This document shows positions 26,851 to 35,435 of a stretch of DNA of 64,000 bases, in pieces (within the stretch, counting starts at the first letter, position 1; every line of letters begins with the position of its first letter). A program made the position numbers and the translations under genes. The notes beneath the pieces are model-generated. The model had not been told where the DNA came from and searched no databases. It worked only from the letters and a program-made list of their open reading frames with translations. Source of the stretch: Rhodoplanes tepidamans (lineage in GTDB: Bacteria; Pseudomonadota; Alphaproteobacteria; Rhizobiales; Xanthobacteraceae). The stretch lies in contig NZ_JAUSUJ010000008.1 of NCBI RefSeq assembly GCF_030813915.1, positions 168,201-232,200 of the forward strand, written 5' to 3'.

Positions 26851-28203
26851 TCAGGCGCCGCGGTCGATCGCGTGGAAGAACGTGCCGGTGACGGTGCCGC
26901 GGCGGGCGCCGCTCTCGGGCACCGATGCGCCGGTCGCGTCGCAGCAGTCGGCGAGCGGCGCGTCCGGACAGGCGAGCGTCGTCGCGTAGTGGAACTCGTG
27001 GCCGTACAGGGTCGCGCCGGCAGGACCGAGGACGCAGCCGCTGCGCAGCGTCGCCCGCCGGTAGCCGAGATGCAGCTTTCGCGTCGCGAACGAGGTCTCG
27101 AGGCCGAGCAGGTCCAGCATCGCGTGACGGGTGCCGTCGGCGTCGACGAGGCCCTGCCCCAGCACCATGAAGCCCCCGCACTCCCCGTGGATCCTGGCCC
27201 CGCGCTCCGCCGCGGCGCGCATGCCGGACCTGAAGGTCTCGGCCGCCGCCAGCCGGCCGGCATGCAGCTCCGGATAGCCGCCGGGCAGCCAGACGGCGTC
27301 GGCCGCGGCATCGGGCGCCTCGTCGGCGAGCGGCGAGAACGGCACGACCGCGGCGCCGGCCCGCCGCCACGCCTGGATCAGATGCGGATACATGAACGAG
27401 AAGGCGGCGTCGCGGGCGAGCGCCACGCGCCCGCCGGGCGGCGGCAGGCCGGCGTCGTCGCCCTCCCCCGCGGCGATCATGCCCGGCCGCGCCGCCGCGA
27501 CGAGGGCGTCGAGATCGATCCGCGCCGTCGCCACCGCGGCGATGCGGTCGAGCTGCGCGTCGAGATCGGAATTCTCCACCGCCTGCACGAGGCCGAGGTG
27601 CCGCTCGGGCAGCGCCAGGCGGTCGTCGCGGAACACCGCGCCCAGAACCGGCAGGCCGAGCCGCTCGATCGTCGGCGCGACCAGCGCGAGGTGGCGGTCG
27701 CTGGCGACGCGGTTGAGGATCACGCCGGCGATGCTCACGTCGGCGCGATAGCGGGCGCAGCCGAGCGCCACCGCGGCCGCCGTCTCGGTCTGGCCGGCGA
27801 CGTCGAGGACGAGCAGCACCGGCCACCCGGTCAGCGCGGCGATGTCGGCCGAGGCGCCGCGGCCCGCCCGCCCGGGCTGCGCGACGCCGTCGAACAGACC
27901 CATCACGCCCTCGACGATGGCGATTTCGGCGCCCGGCCCGGCGGCGCCCACGAGCCCGCGCAGCAGCGCCGGCCGCATCGCCCAGGAGTCGAGATTGACG
28001 CTGTCGCGGCCGGCCGCGGCCGCGTGCCAGGCCGGATCGATGTAGTCGGGCCCGCACTTGAACGGCTGCACGGCGAGCCCCCGCCGGCGCAGCGCCCGCA
28101 TCAGGGCGAGCGCGATCGTCGTCTTGCCCGAGCCCGAGCGCGGCGCCGCGACGAGGAGGCCGGGCGTCCCGGTCGGTTGTTCGGATGAGGGGGGCGGCGT
28201 CAT
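26851..28203 (-). CDS. cobB: Cobyrinate a,c-diamide synthase
   Basis: A 450-residue enzyme that amidates the a and c side chains of hydrogenobyrinate using glutamine and ATP. The N-terminal dethiobiotin-synthetase-like domain starts with LLVAAPRSGSGKTT (P-loop, about residues 16-29) and has FKCGPDYIDP and VEGVMGLFDG. The C-terminal GATase_3 domain has the catalytic Cys in HGECGGFMVLG and the His in GHEFHY. The ATG at 28203 lies in the terminal bases of a REP-like repeat; reading further upstream would translate the repeat. It is last in the cobL-cobE-cobM-cobB run and separated from cobM by that repeat. Confidence 0.95.
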   Translation of the reverse strand: MTPPPSSEQPTGTPGLLVAAPRSGSGKTTIALALMRALRRRGLAVQPFKCGPDYIDPAWHAAAAGRDSVNLDSWAMRPALLRGLVGAAGPGAEIAIVEGVMGLFDGVAQPGRAGRGASADIAALTGWPVLLVLDVAGQTETAAAVALGCARYRADVSIAGVILNRVASDRHLALVAPTIERLGLPVLGAVFRDDRLALPERHLGLVQAVENSDLDAQLDRIAAVATARIDLDALVAAARPGMIAAGEGDDAGLPPPGGRVALARDAAFSFMYPHLIQAWRRAGAAVVPFSPLADEAPDAAADAVWLPGGYPELHAGRLAAAETFRSGMRAAAERGARIHGECGGFMVLGQGLVDADGTRHAMLDLLGLETSFATRKLHLGYRRATLRSGCVLGPAGATLYGHEFHYATTLACPDAPLADCCDATGASVPESGARRGTVTGTFFHAIDRGA

Positions 28204-28301
28204 TCCGGGGCGCACCGCAGGTGCGAACCCGGAATCCAGCCACATGGTCCGAGCGCACGGCTGGATTCCGGGTCCGGCGCTCCGCGCCGTCCCGGAATGA
28301 C
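28199..28301. repeat. REP-like dispersed inverted repeat, copy B
   Basis: About 103 bases running from GTCATTCCGGGGCG to CCCGGAATGAC, with inner arms GAACCCGGAATCCAGCC and GGCTGGATTCCGGGTC. It separates cobM from cobB, and its left terminal GTCAT supplies the likely ATG start codon of cobB on the minus strand. Closely related to copies A and D. Confidence 0.88.
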
Positions 28302-28327
28302 CGCCGAAGGACCGACTTGATCCACGC

Positions 28328-29089
28328 TCATTCGCCCCGTCCGCGAAACCGGCGCTGATAGTCGACGCTGTAGAGGGCGCTCTCGCGAAACGCCTCCGCA
28401 CCGAGCGCGGCGCCGACCAGCACCAGGGCGGTGCGCTCCATCGGGCTTTCGGCCGCCTGCGCCACGATGGTGGACAGCGTCCCGCGAAGAATGCGCTCGT
28501 CGGGCCAGCTCGCCCGGAACACGATCGCGACCGGGCAGTCGGCGCCGTAGAACGGCGTCAGCTCGGCGACGAGCCTGTCCAGGACATGGATCGACAGGTG
28601 GATGGCGAGCGTCGCCCGGGTGGCGGCGAAGGCGGCGAGGCTCTCGCTGTCCGGCATCGCCGAGGCGCGGCCCGAGGTGCGGGTCAGCACCACCGACTGG
28701 GCGACCTCGGGCAGCGTCAGCTCGCGCCCCAGCGCCGCGGCGGCGGCCGCGAAGGACGGCACGCCGGGCGTCACCGTGTAGGGGATGTTCAGGGCGTCGA
28801 GGCGGCGGAGCTGCTCGCCGAGCGCGCTCCACACCGAGAGGTCGCCCGAATGCAGCCGCGCCACGTCCCGCCCGGCCTCGGTGGCGGCGACGAACTCCTG
28901 CACGATCTCGTCGAGCGACAGCGGCGCCGTGTCGACGATGCGGGCGCCCGGCGGGCAATGATCGAGCAGCGCCTTCGGCACCAGCGAGCCGGCATAGAGG
29001 CAGACCGGGCAGCGCCCCAGCAGGTCGCGTCCCCGCACCGTGATCAGGTCCGGCGCGCCCGGGCCGGCGCCGATGAAATGGATCGTCAC
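28328..29089 (-). CDS. cobM: Precorrin-4 C11-methyltransferase
   Basis: A 253-residue SAM-dependent tetrapyrrole methylase. The family opening is [18 protein letters not shown], with [24 protein letters not shown] (SAM-site loop), [18 protein letters not shown] and [14 protein letters not shown]; these segments mark the CobM/CbiF subfamily. It methylates C11 of precorrin-4 to give precorrin-5. The start is a GTG at 29089 overlapping the cobE stop in a GTGA arrangement, so the two are translationally coupled. A REP-like repeat lies between it and cobB. Confidence 0.95.
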   Translation of the reverse strand: MTIHFIGAGPGAPDLITVRGRDLLGRCPVCLYAGSLVPKALLDHCPPGARIVDTAPLSLDEIVQEFVAATEAGRDVARLHSGDLSVWSALGEQLRRLDALNIPYTVTPGVPSFAAAAAALGRELTLPEVAQSVVLTRTSGRASAMPDSESLAAFAATRATLAIHLSIHVLDRLVAELTPFYGADCPVAIVFRASWPDERILRGTLSTIVAQAAESPMERTALVLVGAALGAEAFRESALYSVDYQRRFRGRGE

Positions 29090-29466
29090 GGTCCGTCTCC
29101 ACTGGCGAGGGCGCAAGTCGCGGTGCCGGCCGCGACGCGCGGGCCGAGCAGGCGCGCGTTCCGCCCGGCGGCGACGAGCGCCGCGGCCTCGGCGACCGAG
29201 GACACGCCGACCGCCGCCGCGACGGCGTGCGAGCGGGTGAGGATACGGTCGCTCACCCGGTCGAGGTCTTCACGCGGGCATGCGACCAGCGGCACGCCGA
29301 GCGTGCCGGCCGCATCATGGACGCCGCTCTCGTCGGACTTGAAGTCCGCGGTGGCGAGCGCACCGAGTGCCGCGACAGCCACGCCCGCGGCCTCGCACGC
29401 CTGCCGCACCGCCGCGAGAATCTCGCCACACGGGGCGCCGCGCCGAAATCCCACCCCGGCGGCCAT
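29086..29466 (-). CDS. cobE: Cobalamin biosynthesis protein CobE (CbiG C-terminal domain family)
   Basis: A 126-residue protein of the CobE/GbiG family. The opening [19 protein letters not shown] and the later [20 protein letters not shown] and [10 protein letters not shown] are typical. CobE is needed in the aerobic pathway; its proposed role is in binding or protecting corrin intermediates around the C20 or C11 steps, and no activity is settled. The ATG at 29466 overlaps the cobL stop (TGATG), and its own stop overlaps cobM, so all three are coupled. Confidence 0.9.
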   Translation of the reverse strand: MAAGVGFRRGAPCGEILAAVRQACEAAGVAVAALGALATADFKSDESGVHDAAGTLGVPLVACPREDLDRVSDRILTRSHAVAAAVGVSSVAEAAALVAAGRNARLLGPRVAAGTATCALASGDGP

Positions 29467-30713
29467 CACGGCTTGCTCACCCGCCACTGGGTCACGGGCA
29501 TGGCCGGCCGCCAGCCCGTCATCGTGCCGACCGGCTCGGCGCGCGACACCTGCAGCCGCACCAGCTCGCCGCCGTGCGTCGCATGCAGGGCGAACAGCCG
29601 CGCCTCGGTCTCCAGCGCCACCGCATTGACCACCAGCCGGCCACCCGGCCTCAGCGCCGCCCACGCCGCCTCGAACACGCCCTCGTCGGAGAAGCCGCCG
29701 CCGACGAACACGGCGTCGGGCGCCGGCAGGTCTTTCAGCGCCGCCGGGGCGCGGCCTTCGACGATGCGCAGATCCGGCGTGCCGAGCGCCGCCGCGTTGC
29801 GGGCCGCGCGTGCGGCGCGCTCCGGGCGGTCCTCGATGCCGATCGCCCGCATGGCGGGATGGCGCAGCAGCCACTCGATCGCGACCGACCCGGCGCCGAG
29901 GCCGATATCCCACAGCAGCTCGCCCTGGCGCGGCGCCAGCGCCGCGAGCGTCACGGCGCGGATGTCGCGCTTGGTGAGCTGGCCGTCGTGCTCGAACAGC
30001 GCGTCGTCGAGCCCGGGCGCCAGCGGCACCACGGTCGCGTCCGCCGCCGCGACCACCTCGAGCCCGATCAGGTTGAGCGGATCGATGTTTCCGAGATCGA
30101 AATCCCTCGCCACCGCCTGCCGGACGTTTTCCCGCGGGCCGCCGAGCGCCTCCAGCACATGGATGCGGCTGTCGCCGAGGCCGCGCGACACCAGAAGCTC
30201 CGCGAGCTTTCGCGGCGTCGTCTCGTCCCATGACAGCGCGAGGATTCGGGCGCCCGGCTGCAGATGCCGCACGACGGTCGCGAGCGGCCGCCCGTGCAGC
30301 GTCACCGGCGTCAGGTCCGGCAGCGACCAGGCGAGCCGCGAGGCGGCGAGGCTGAAGCTCGACGGCTGCGGCAGCGAGAGAATCTCGTCCGCCGGCACGA
30401 GGCCGGCCAGCATGCGCCCGACTCCGTAGTGGAACGGGTCGCCGGTCGCCAGCACCACCACGGGCCGGCCGCGATGCGCCGTGATCTCCGGAAACGCCAG
30501 CGCCATGGGTCGCGGCCAGGCGAGGCTGCGGCCGCGCACCAGCTCGGCCGCCAGCGCCAGATGGCGCTCGCCGCCGACCACCAGCTCGGCCGAGCGCACC
30601 AGCACCCTGGCGGCTTCGGTCAGCCCGGCGATGCCGTCCTCGCCGATGCCGATCAGCGACAGCCAGCGGACCGGCGCGCCGGGCGAGACCTGGTCGGCAG
30701 GCTGTGCGCTCAC
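29466..30713 (-). CDS. cobL: Precorrin-6Y C5,15-methyltransferase (decarboxylating)
   Basis: A 415-residue fused enzyme. The N-terminal CbiE-like tetrapyrrole methylase spans about residues 14-215 (LSLIGIGEDGIAGLTEAA, LATGDPFHYGVGRML, SLPQPSSFSLAASRLAW). The C-terminal CbiT-like methyltransferase spans about residues 225-410 (LLWDIGLGAGSVAIEWLL, FVGGGFSDEGVFEAAW). It methylates C5 and C15 and decarboxylates the C12 acetate to give precorrin-8. The start is a GTG with AGAGAG upstream. It is the first gene of the cobL-cobE-cobM-cobB operon, divergent from the riboswitch that precedes the importer operon. Confidence 0.95.
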   Translation of the reverse strand: MSAQPADQVSPGAPVRWLSLIGIGEDGIAGLTEAARVLVRSAELVVGGERHLALAAELVRGRSLAWPRPMALAFPEITAHRGRPVVVLATGDPFHYGVGRMLAGLVPADEILSLPQPSSFSLAASRLAWSLPDLTPVTLHGRPLATVVRHLQPGARILALSWDETTPRKLAELLVSRGLGDSRIHVLEALGGPRENVRQAVARDFDLGNIDPLNLIGLEVVAAADATVVPLAPGLDDALFEHDGQLTKRDIRAVTLAALAPRQGELLWDIGLGAGSVAIEWLLRHPAMRAIGIEDRPERAARAARNAAALGTPDLRIVEGRAPAALKDLPAPDAVFVGGGFSDEGVFEAAWAALRPGGRLVVNAVALETEARLFALHATHGGELVRLQVSRAEPVGTMTGWRPAMPVTQWRVSKP

Positions 30714-30869
30714 GTTCGCTCTCTCTGTCCGGGCCGGGCCGGCCCGCCGGTCGCACCCTGCACGGTGCGGGGCGGACTGATACGGGCGCGCCGCGCGATG
30801 CGTCAATGCCGGGCGGGGCCTGATCCGTGCCCGCCGCGCAACACGCCACCGAGAACACACTGGCCCGAA

Positions 30870-31078
30870 TTGACAGCCGGATTAATCCATTCTTAACGTG
30901 GAGCCGACGGTTCCCTCACGGGATGAAAAGGGAACACGGTGACGGCGCGAGCCGGATGCCGTGGCTGCCCCCGCAACTGTGAGCGGCGAGTCCTTCGTCA
31001 TTGGTCCACTGGGGTCTCGCACCCGGGAAGGCGACGAAGGGCGGCGACCCGCGAGCCAGGAGACCTGCCGTCAGCCGT
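30870..31078 (+). promoter_or_regulatory. Cobalamin riboswitch with its promoter, upstream of the importer operon
   Basis: TTGACA at 30870-30875 and TTAACG at 30893-30898 (17-base spacer) form a likely promoter. The aptamer follows from about 30905: GACGG and the AAAAGGGAA element, then the core GCTGCCCCCGCAACTGTGAGCGG, GGGAAGGCGAC, and the B12 box GAGCCAGGAGACCTGCCG ending near 31071. All conserved cobalamin riboswitch elements are present in order. Adenosylcobalamin should bind and switch off the downstream genes. The first certain gene starts only at 31475 or 31628, so 400-550 bases of leader, with a second promoter, lie between. Confidence 0.93.
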
Positions 31079-31388
31079 GGTCACACGCGGAACCGTTGGT
31101 CGGGGTGTACCGATGGTGGCCGAGCCGGACGTGCACGCACGGACGGAGCGACCTTCCTCGCGGTGACGTGCCACGCCCGCTGCGAGGATTCTCTCGTGCC
31201 CTCGATCCCTGCCGCTCCCGTCCCCGACGGGAGCCTGTCCGCCCGTTCCGAAACGCCCGCCCTGGACGTGATCGCCGCGCCGCCGGCGCGCCCGCGTCCG
31301 GCCGTCCCGATCGCGTTCCGGGCCGCTGCCGCCCGCATCCTCGACGCCCGTGCCGTCGGCGCTCGCACCGGCCACAACCGGCCGGCGA

Positions 31389-31422
31389 TTGACAAGCTCC
31401 AATTATGTAATGTTATTACATT
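31389..31422 (+). promoter_or_regulatory. Second promoter with Zur-like operator (site 1 of 3), in a gene-free leader
   Basis: TTGACA at 31389-31394 is followed by an AT-rich stretch containing the perfect 15-bp palindrome TGTAATGTTATTACA (31406-31420); the -10 would be TTATTA or GTTATT within it. A bound repressor would block the promoter directly. The core ATGTTATTACAT (31410-31421) recurs at the ZnuD-like receptor and Rieske promoters. The remaining leader from 31079 to 31474 shows no convincing gene. Confidence 0.65.
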
Positions 31423-31627
31423 GCATGCAGACGGCGGTCGCGCATTCGGGCGGAGGGCCGCTTCGGGGGCTCTCATGACACGGAATTTCGGACTGACCTC
31501 GGCTCCGCTCGGGGGCCGCCGGCGCGCGCGGCTCGGGCCGGCGTGCTGCCCGCCGACGGCCCCGGCCTGCACGGCCGCCGACGACGGCCATACCGCCCTC
31601 CACTCGCACCGCTGTCACCACGATTCC

Positions 31628-32350
31628 ATGCCCATCGACCCGCTCGGACTCTACGCCGCCGGCATCGACGCCTCCGACTACGTGGCCCGGGTGGCCCCGG
31701 TGGTCCGCCGCCATGTCCCCGCCATCGGCGACCTGCTCGACCTCGGCGCCGGCGGCGGCCAGCTCGGCGGGGCGCTGCGCGACCCCGCCGCGGCGTGGAC
31801 CGCGGTGGAGCCCGCCGCGGTGATGCGGGCCCGCCTCGCGGCGATCGAGAACGGCCCGGCGGTCCAGCCCTGCGACTGGCAGGACGCGACCCTGGCGGAG
31901 CGCGGCTGCGACACCGTGCTGGCCGCCAACATGCCGGCGACCCTGACCACGCCCGCCGATTTCCTGGGCCGCTGCCGCGCCTGGGCCCGGCGGACCATCG
32001 TGTGGATCGTGCCGGCCCAGCACGGGCCGCGCGGCCTTTGCCTCGCCGCCTGCCTGCCGCCGGAGTGGCACGGCGAGGACGTCACGCCCGGCGTCGACCT
32101 GGTGCTCGCCGGCCTCGGTCCCGACCGCCGGCCCGACGTGATCGAGCACGTGTCGTGGACGTTCCGGCTTCCGGTCGACGACCTCGGCGCCGTCGCGACG
32201 CATCTGGCCGACCGGCTCGGATTCCCTCCCGACGACCCCAGACGCCCCGCCCTGCTCGCCCGTCTCGACGAGCAGCTGATCCACGGGCCGCGCGGTGCGC
32301 GGCTCCAGGTGGAGAAGGTGTCGGCCGTGCTGGTGTGGAGGGTCGCATGA
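31628..32350 (+). CDS. Class I SAM-dependent methyltransferase of unknown target
   Basis: A 240-residue protein with a Rossmann-type SAM motif, LLDLGAGGGQLGGAL (about residues 32-46), then AWTAVEPAAVMRARL, and an acidic motif II region at CDTVLAANMPATL. It lacks a signal peptide. It is the first gene of an operon with a TonB-dependent receptor and a BtuFCD-like ABC importer, overlapping the receptor by four bases (ATGA). A role in modifying a corrinoid or metal chelate after uptake, or in making a metallophore, is conceivable but unproven. The ATG at 31628 has no clear ribosome site. An in-frame ATG at 31475, nearer the promoter and preceded by GGGGG, would add a 51-residue Cys/His-rich extension. 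Confidence 0.75.
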   Translation: MPIDPLGLYAAGIDASDYVARVAPVVRRHVPAIGDLLDLGAGGGQLGGALRDPAAAWTAVEPAAVMRARLAAIENGPAVQPCDWQDATLAERGCDTVLAANMPATLTTPADFLGRCRAWARRTIVWIVPAQHGPRGLCLAACLPPEWHGEDVTPGVDLVLAGLGPDRRPDVIEHVSWTFRLPVDDLGAVATHLADRLGFPPDDPRRPALLARLDEQLIHGPRGARLQVEKVSAVLVWRVA

Positions 32351-34515
32351 ACCGGCGTCTCCACGGCACCGCCCTCCTCTCCGGCGTCGCCCTCGCGCTC
32401 GCCGCCGCGGGCGACACCGCCCGGGCCCAGAACGTCACGCTCGACGAGATGGTGGTGACGGCGACGGGCCGCCCCGAACCGCGCGAGCAGATCCCCGAGA
32501 CCATCCAGGTCATCGACCAGGAGAAGATCAAGACCTCGGCGGCCCGCTCGGTGACGGACCTGCTCGCCGAGAACGCCGTCGGCTTCTTCAGCGAGTGGAC
32601 CCCGGCCCAGACCTCGATCAACATCCGCGGCGCGGCGAGCGACGGCCAGGGCCGCGATTTCAAGGGCCAGGTGCTGGTGCTGATCAACGGCCGGCGTGCC
32701 GGCACCGCCAACCTGTCGAAGCTCTCGTCCAACGACGTCGAGCGCATCGAGGTGGTGCGCGGCCCCGCCTCGGTGCTCTACGGCAGCCAGAACATCGGCG
32801 GCGTCATCAACATCATCATGAAGACGGGCCGCACCGCGCCCGGGACGCTCCTGGAGACCAGCGGCGGCTCGTTCGGCCAGCTGCGCGGCAAGGCACAGAC
32901 CGGCGGTGTCTACGAGCAGGTCGACTGGTATGTCGGCCTGTCGGGCGGCAAGAGCGACAACTACCGGGTCGGCGGCGGGGCGAAGGAGCTGAACACCGCG
33001 TGGAAGCGCGCCGGTGCGTCCGGCGCCTTCGGCCTGCAGATCGACCCGAACCAGCGCATCGACATCAACGTGCGGACCGACGGCGTCTACGACGCCGGCT
33101 TCCGCGGCTCGACCGCCAACATCTACTCTCGGGACGACCGCTGGAACCGCTCGCTCGACGTGGTCTGGGACGGCAAGGTGCCGGACGGCTGGGCGCGCTG
33201 GATGCTGCAGACCTACGCGGTGTCCGACGTCGACGTCTTCAACTGGGCGTCGCCGACCATCGCCAGCGGCGGCAACGCCGTGGTCGGCACGGCGAGCGAC
33301 CGAAACGAGCGCCATCTCGACATCGTCGGCAGCCGCTTCGTGCCGCGCGTCACGCCGTGGACCGGCAACGAGCTGATCCTCGGCCTCGACTGGGAGAACA
33401 GCTGGCTGCGCTCCGACCGCACCCGCGTCTATCTCCCCGGCAGCCCGATCGCCTCGACCGGTCAGGTCGCACCCTACGACTACAACCAGACCGAGGCCGT
33501 GTGGGCCTTCTATACCGAGGACTCCCAGAAGCTGTTCGACGATCGCGTGGTGATCCGCGGCGGCGTGCGCCAGACCTGGGGGCAGACCTCGTTCGATCCG
33601 ACCCCGAACCTCGCCTCGCAGAAGACCGGCACCTCGGACTACCAGGCGACCACCTACTCGGCCGGCGCCACCTGGAAGATGCTCGACTGGTGGTCGTGGC
33701 GCGTCGGCACCTCGACGGGATTCCGCGCACCGACCGCCTCCGAGCTCGCGGCCGACTTCACCGCGGTCGGCGGCGGCCGCACCTTCGGCAATCCGAACCT
33801 GACCCCGGAGACCGCCGAGCAGTACGAGGTCGGCACCACCTTCATGCGGACCGGCTGGCGCGTCGACGTCGCGCTGTTCCAGAACACCATCTCGAACCGC
33901 ATCACGACGAGGTCGCGCAGCGGCGTCGCCAACACGTCGGACTACATCAACAACCCGGGCGACATCCGGGTGCGCGGCGTCGAGCTGCAGGCCGACGCCG
34001 ACATGTTCAAGGTGCTCGACCGCGATCCCGGGACGTGGCGATGGAGCCTGTGGGCGAACGGCGCCTACAATTTCGAGATGCAGGACGAGGGCGCGTCGGC
34101 GGCCGCCGGGACCGACAAGGTCACCCGCATGTACGAGTACCAAGCCGCCGTCGGCACGCGGTTCGGCCAGACCGGCGGACCGTGGAAGGACTGGCTGGTC
34201 CAGGTCGCCGGCGTGCTGCGCGGCCCGATGTGGTACGCGAGCGAGGAGTATCTGCTGCTCGCCGGCCAGGTGCGCAACACCACGGCCTACCGCAAGGATC
34301 CGTTCTGGGTGTGGAACCTGCGCGGCGAGATCGCCCTCACGGCCAACGTGAAGCTCTTCGCGACGATCAACAACCTGTTCGACGTCAACGAGAACCCGAT
34401 CTTCATCGCGCTCGACAGCTATCCCTGCATCGCCAACCCGAAATGGCAGAACGGCGGCTGCGGGACCTCGATGCCGGGCCGCGAGATGCTGGTCGGCCTG
34501 CAGGCGCGGTTCTGA
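32347..34515 (+). CDS. TonB-dependent outer-membrane receptor, probably for cobalamin or a metal chelate
   Basis: A 722-residue receptor with a signal peptide (cleavage near AAGDTARAQ), TonB box LDEMVVTAT, plug domain (about residues 45-165: LVLINGRRAGTANL, VERIEVVRGPASVLYGSQ, GGVINIIMKTG) and a 22-strand-type barrel ending in FDVNENP, then a terminal Phe (MLVGLQARF). A Cys pair near the C-terminus (SYPCIANPKWQNGGCG) may close an extracellular loop. The riboswitch upstream and the BtuFCD-like genes downstream favour a BtuB-type corrinoid transporter. The Zur-like operator leaves a zinc or other metallophore as an alternative. The start overlaps the methyltransferase stop (ATGA). Confidence 0.9.
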   Translation: MNRRLHGTALLSGVALALAAAGDTARAQNVTLDEMVVTATGRPEPREQIPETIQVIDQEKIKTSAARSVTDLLAENAVGFFSEWTPAQTSINIRGAASDGQGRDFKGQVLVLINGRRAGTANLSKLSSNDVERIEVVRGPASVLYGSQNIGGVINIIMKTGRTAPGTLLETSGGSFGQLRGKAQTGGVYEQVDWYVGLSGGKSDNYRVGGGAKELNTAWKRAGASGAFGLQIDPNQRIDINVRTDGVYDAGFRGSTANIYSRDDRWNRSLDVVWDGKVPDGWARWMLQTYAVSDVDVFNWASPTIASGGNAVVGTASDRNERHLDIVGSRFVPRVTPWTGNELILGLDWENSWLRSDRTRVYLPGSPIASTGQVAPYDYNQTEAVWAFYTEDSQKLFDDRVVIRGGVRQTWGQTSFDPTPNLASQKTGTSDYQATTYSAGATWKMLDWWSWRVGTSTGFRAPTASELAADFTAVGGGRTFGNPNLTPETAEQYEVGTTFMRTGWRVDVALFQNTISNRITTRSRSGVANTSDYINNPGDIRVRGVELQADADMFKVLDRDPGTWRWSLWANGAYNFEMQDEGASAAAGTDKVTRMYEYQAAVGTRFGQTGGPWKDWLVQVAGVLRGPMWYASEEYLLLAGQVRNTTAYRKDPFWVWNLRGEIALTANVKLFATINNLFDVNENPIFIALDSYPCIANPKWQNGGCGTSMPGREMLVGLQARF

Positions 34516-35435
34516 TGCGGCGGGCGACGCGTCGCGGGATGCTGACGCTCGGCGTCCTCGCGGCGCTCGCAGCTGCGATCGGTCCGGCCACCATCGGCCA
34601 GGCTCGGGCCGGGCCGATCGTGCTGACCGATGCGTTCGGGCGGACCGTGACGCTGCCCGGCCCGGCCCGTCGCATCGTCACCATCTTCGCCTCCAACACC
34701 GAGATGGTGGCGGCGCTCGGCCTCGCCGACCGCATCGTCGGCATCGAGGCCTACACGCGGTTTCCGCCCGAGGTCCTGGACCGGCCGCTGGTCGGCGGCC
34801 GGCTCGGCTTCTCGGTCGACGCCGTGGTGGCCCGAGACCCCGATCTCGTGGTGGTGACGCCGTCCCGCCAGGCGGCGCATCAGCTCGTCGACCCGATGGA
34901 GCGGATCGGCGTGCCGGTCCTGGTGCTCATGCAGCGCACCGTCGCCGAGGTCATGGCGAACATCCGCCTGCTCGGCCGCGCCGCCGGCGTGCCGGCCGCG
35001 GGCGAGGCGGTGGCGGCGCGGCTGGAGGCGCGGATTTCGCGCGTGACGGACCGGCTGAACGACCGGCCGCGGCCCCGCGTGATCATGATCACGGGCCGGC
35101 TCGGCAACGGCCTCGTGCTGGTCGCGCGGCCGAACACCTACACGGCCGACGCCGTCGCGCTCGCCGGCGGGAGGTTCGGTCTGGACCAGTCGCCGACGCT
35201 CTCGCAGGTCTCGCCCGAGGCGGTGCTGCGCGCCGATCCCGACGTGCTCTTGTTCGCCGGCCGGGCCGAGGATCTGGCCGAATTGTCCGCACGCGCCGGC
35301 TGGCGCGACATGCGCGCCGTGAGGACGGGTCGCGCCTTCACGGTGCCACGGGCCGAGTTCCTGATTCCGGGCCCCCGCACCGTCGACGGCATCGAGCGCC
35401 TCGCGGCCGTGTTGCATCCGGACCCGGCCCGATGA
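34515..35435 (+). CDS. ABC transporter substrate-binding protein (BtuF/FecB-like)
   Basis: A 306-residue periplasmic binding protein of the helical-backbone class III type. A Tat-like or Sec signal (MRRATRRGMLTLGVLAALAAA) precedes VLTDAFGRTVTLPGPARRIV, the usual beginning of the cobalamin/Fe-siderophore family. RDPDLVVVTP and a second lobe from about residue 165 (RPRVIMITGRLGN) complete the fold. The ATG overlaps the receptor stop and the stop overlaps the permease start (ATGA). It should bind the substrate delivered by the receptor. The riboswitch context favours a corrinoid. Confidence 0.88.
   Translation: MRRATRRGMLTLGVLAALAAAIGPATIGQARAGPIVLTDAFGRTVTLPGPARRIVTIFASNTEMVAALGLADRIVGIEAYTRFPPEVLDRPLVGGRLGFSVDAVVARDPDLVVVTPSRQAAHQLVDPMERIGVPVLVLMQRTVAEVMANIRLLGRAAGVPAAGEAVAARLEARISRVTDRLNDRPRPRVIMITGRLGNGLVLVARPNTYTADAVALAGGRFGLDQSPTLSQVSPEAVLRADPDVLLFAGRAEDLAELSARAGWRDMRAVRTGRAFTVPRAEFLIPGPRTVDGIERLAAVLHPDPAR

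Noticed and set aside
31001..31474. Upstream extension of the methyltransferase frame back into the riboswitch
   Set aside because: The frame is open by chance in GC-rich DNA; it would translate the riboswitch 3' half and the promoter region. A start at 31475 remains possible.
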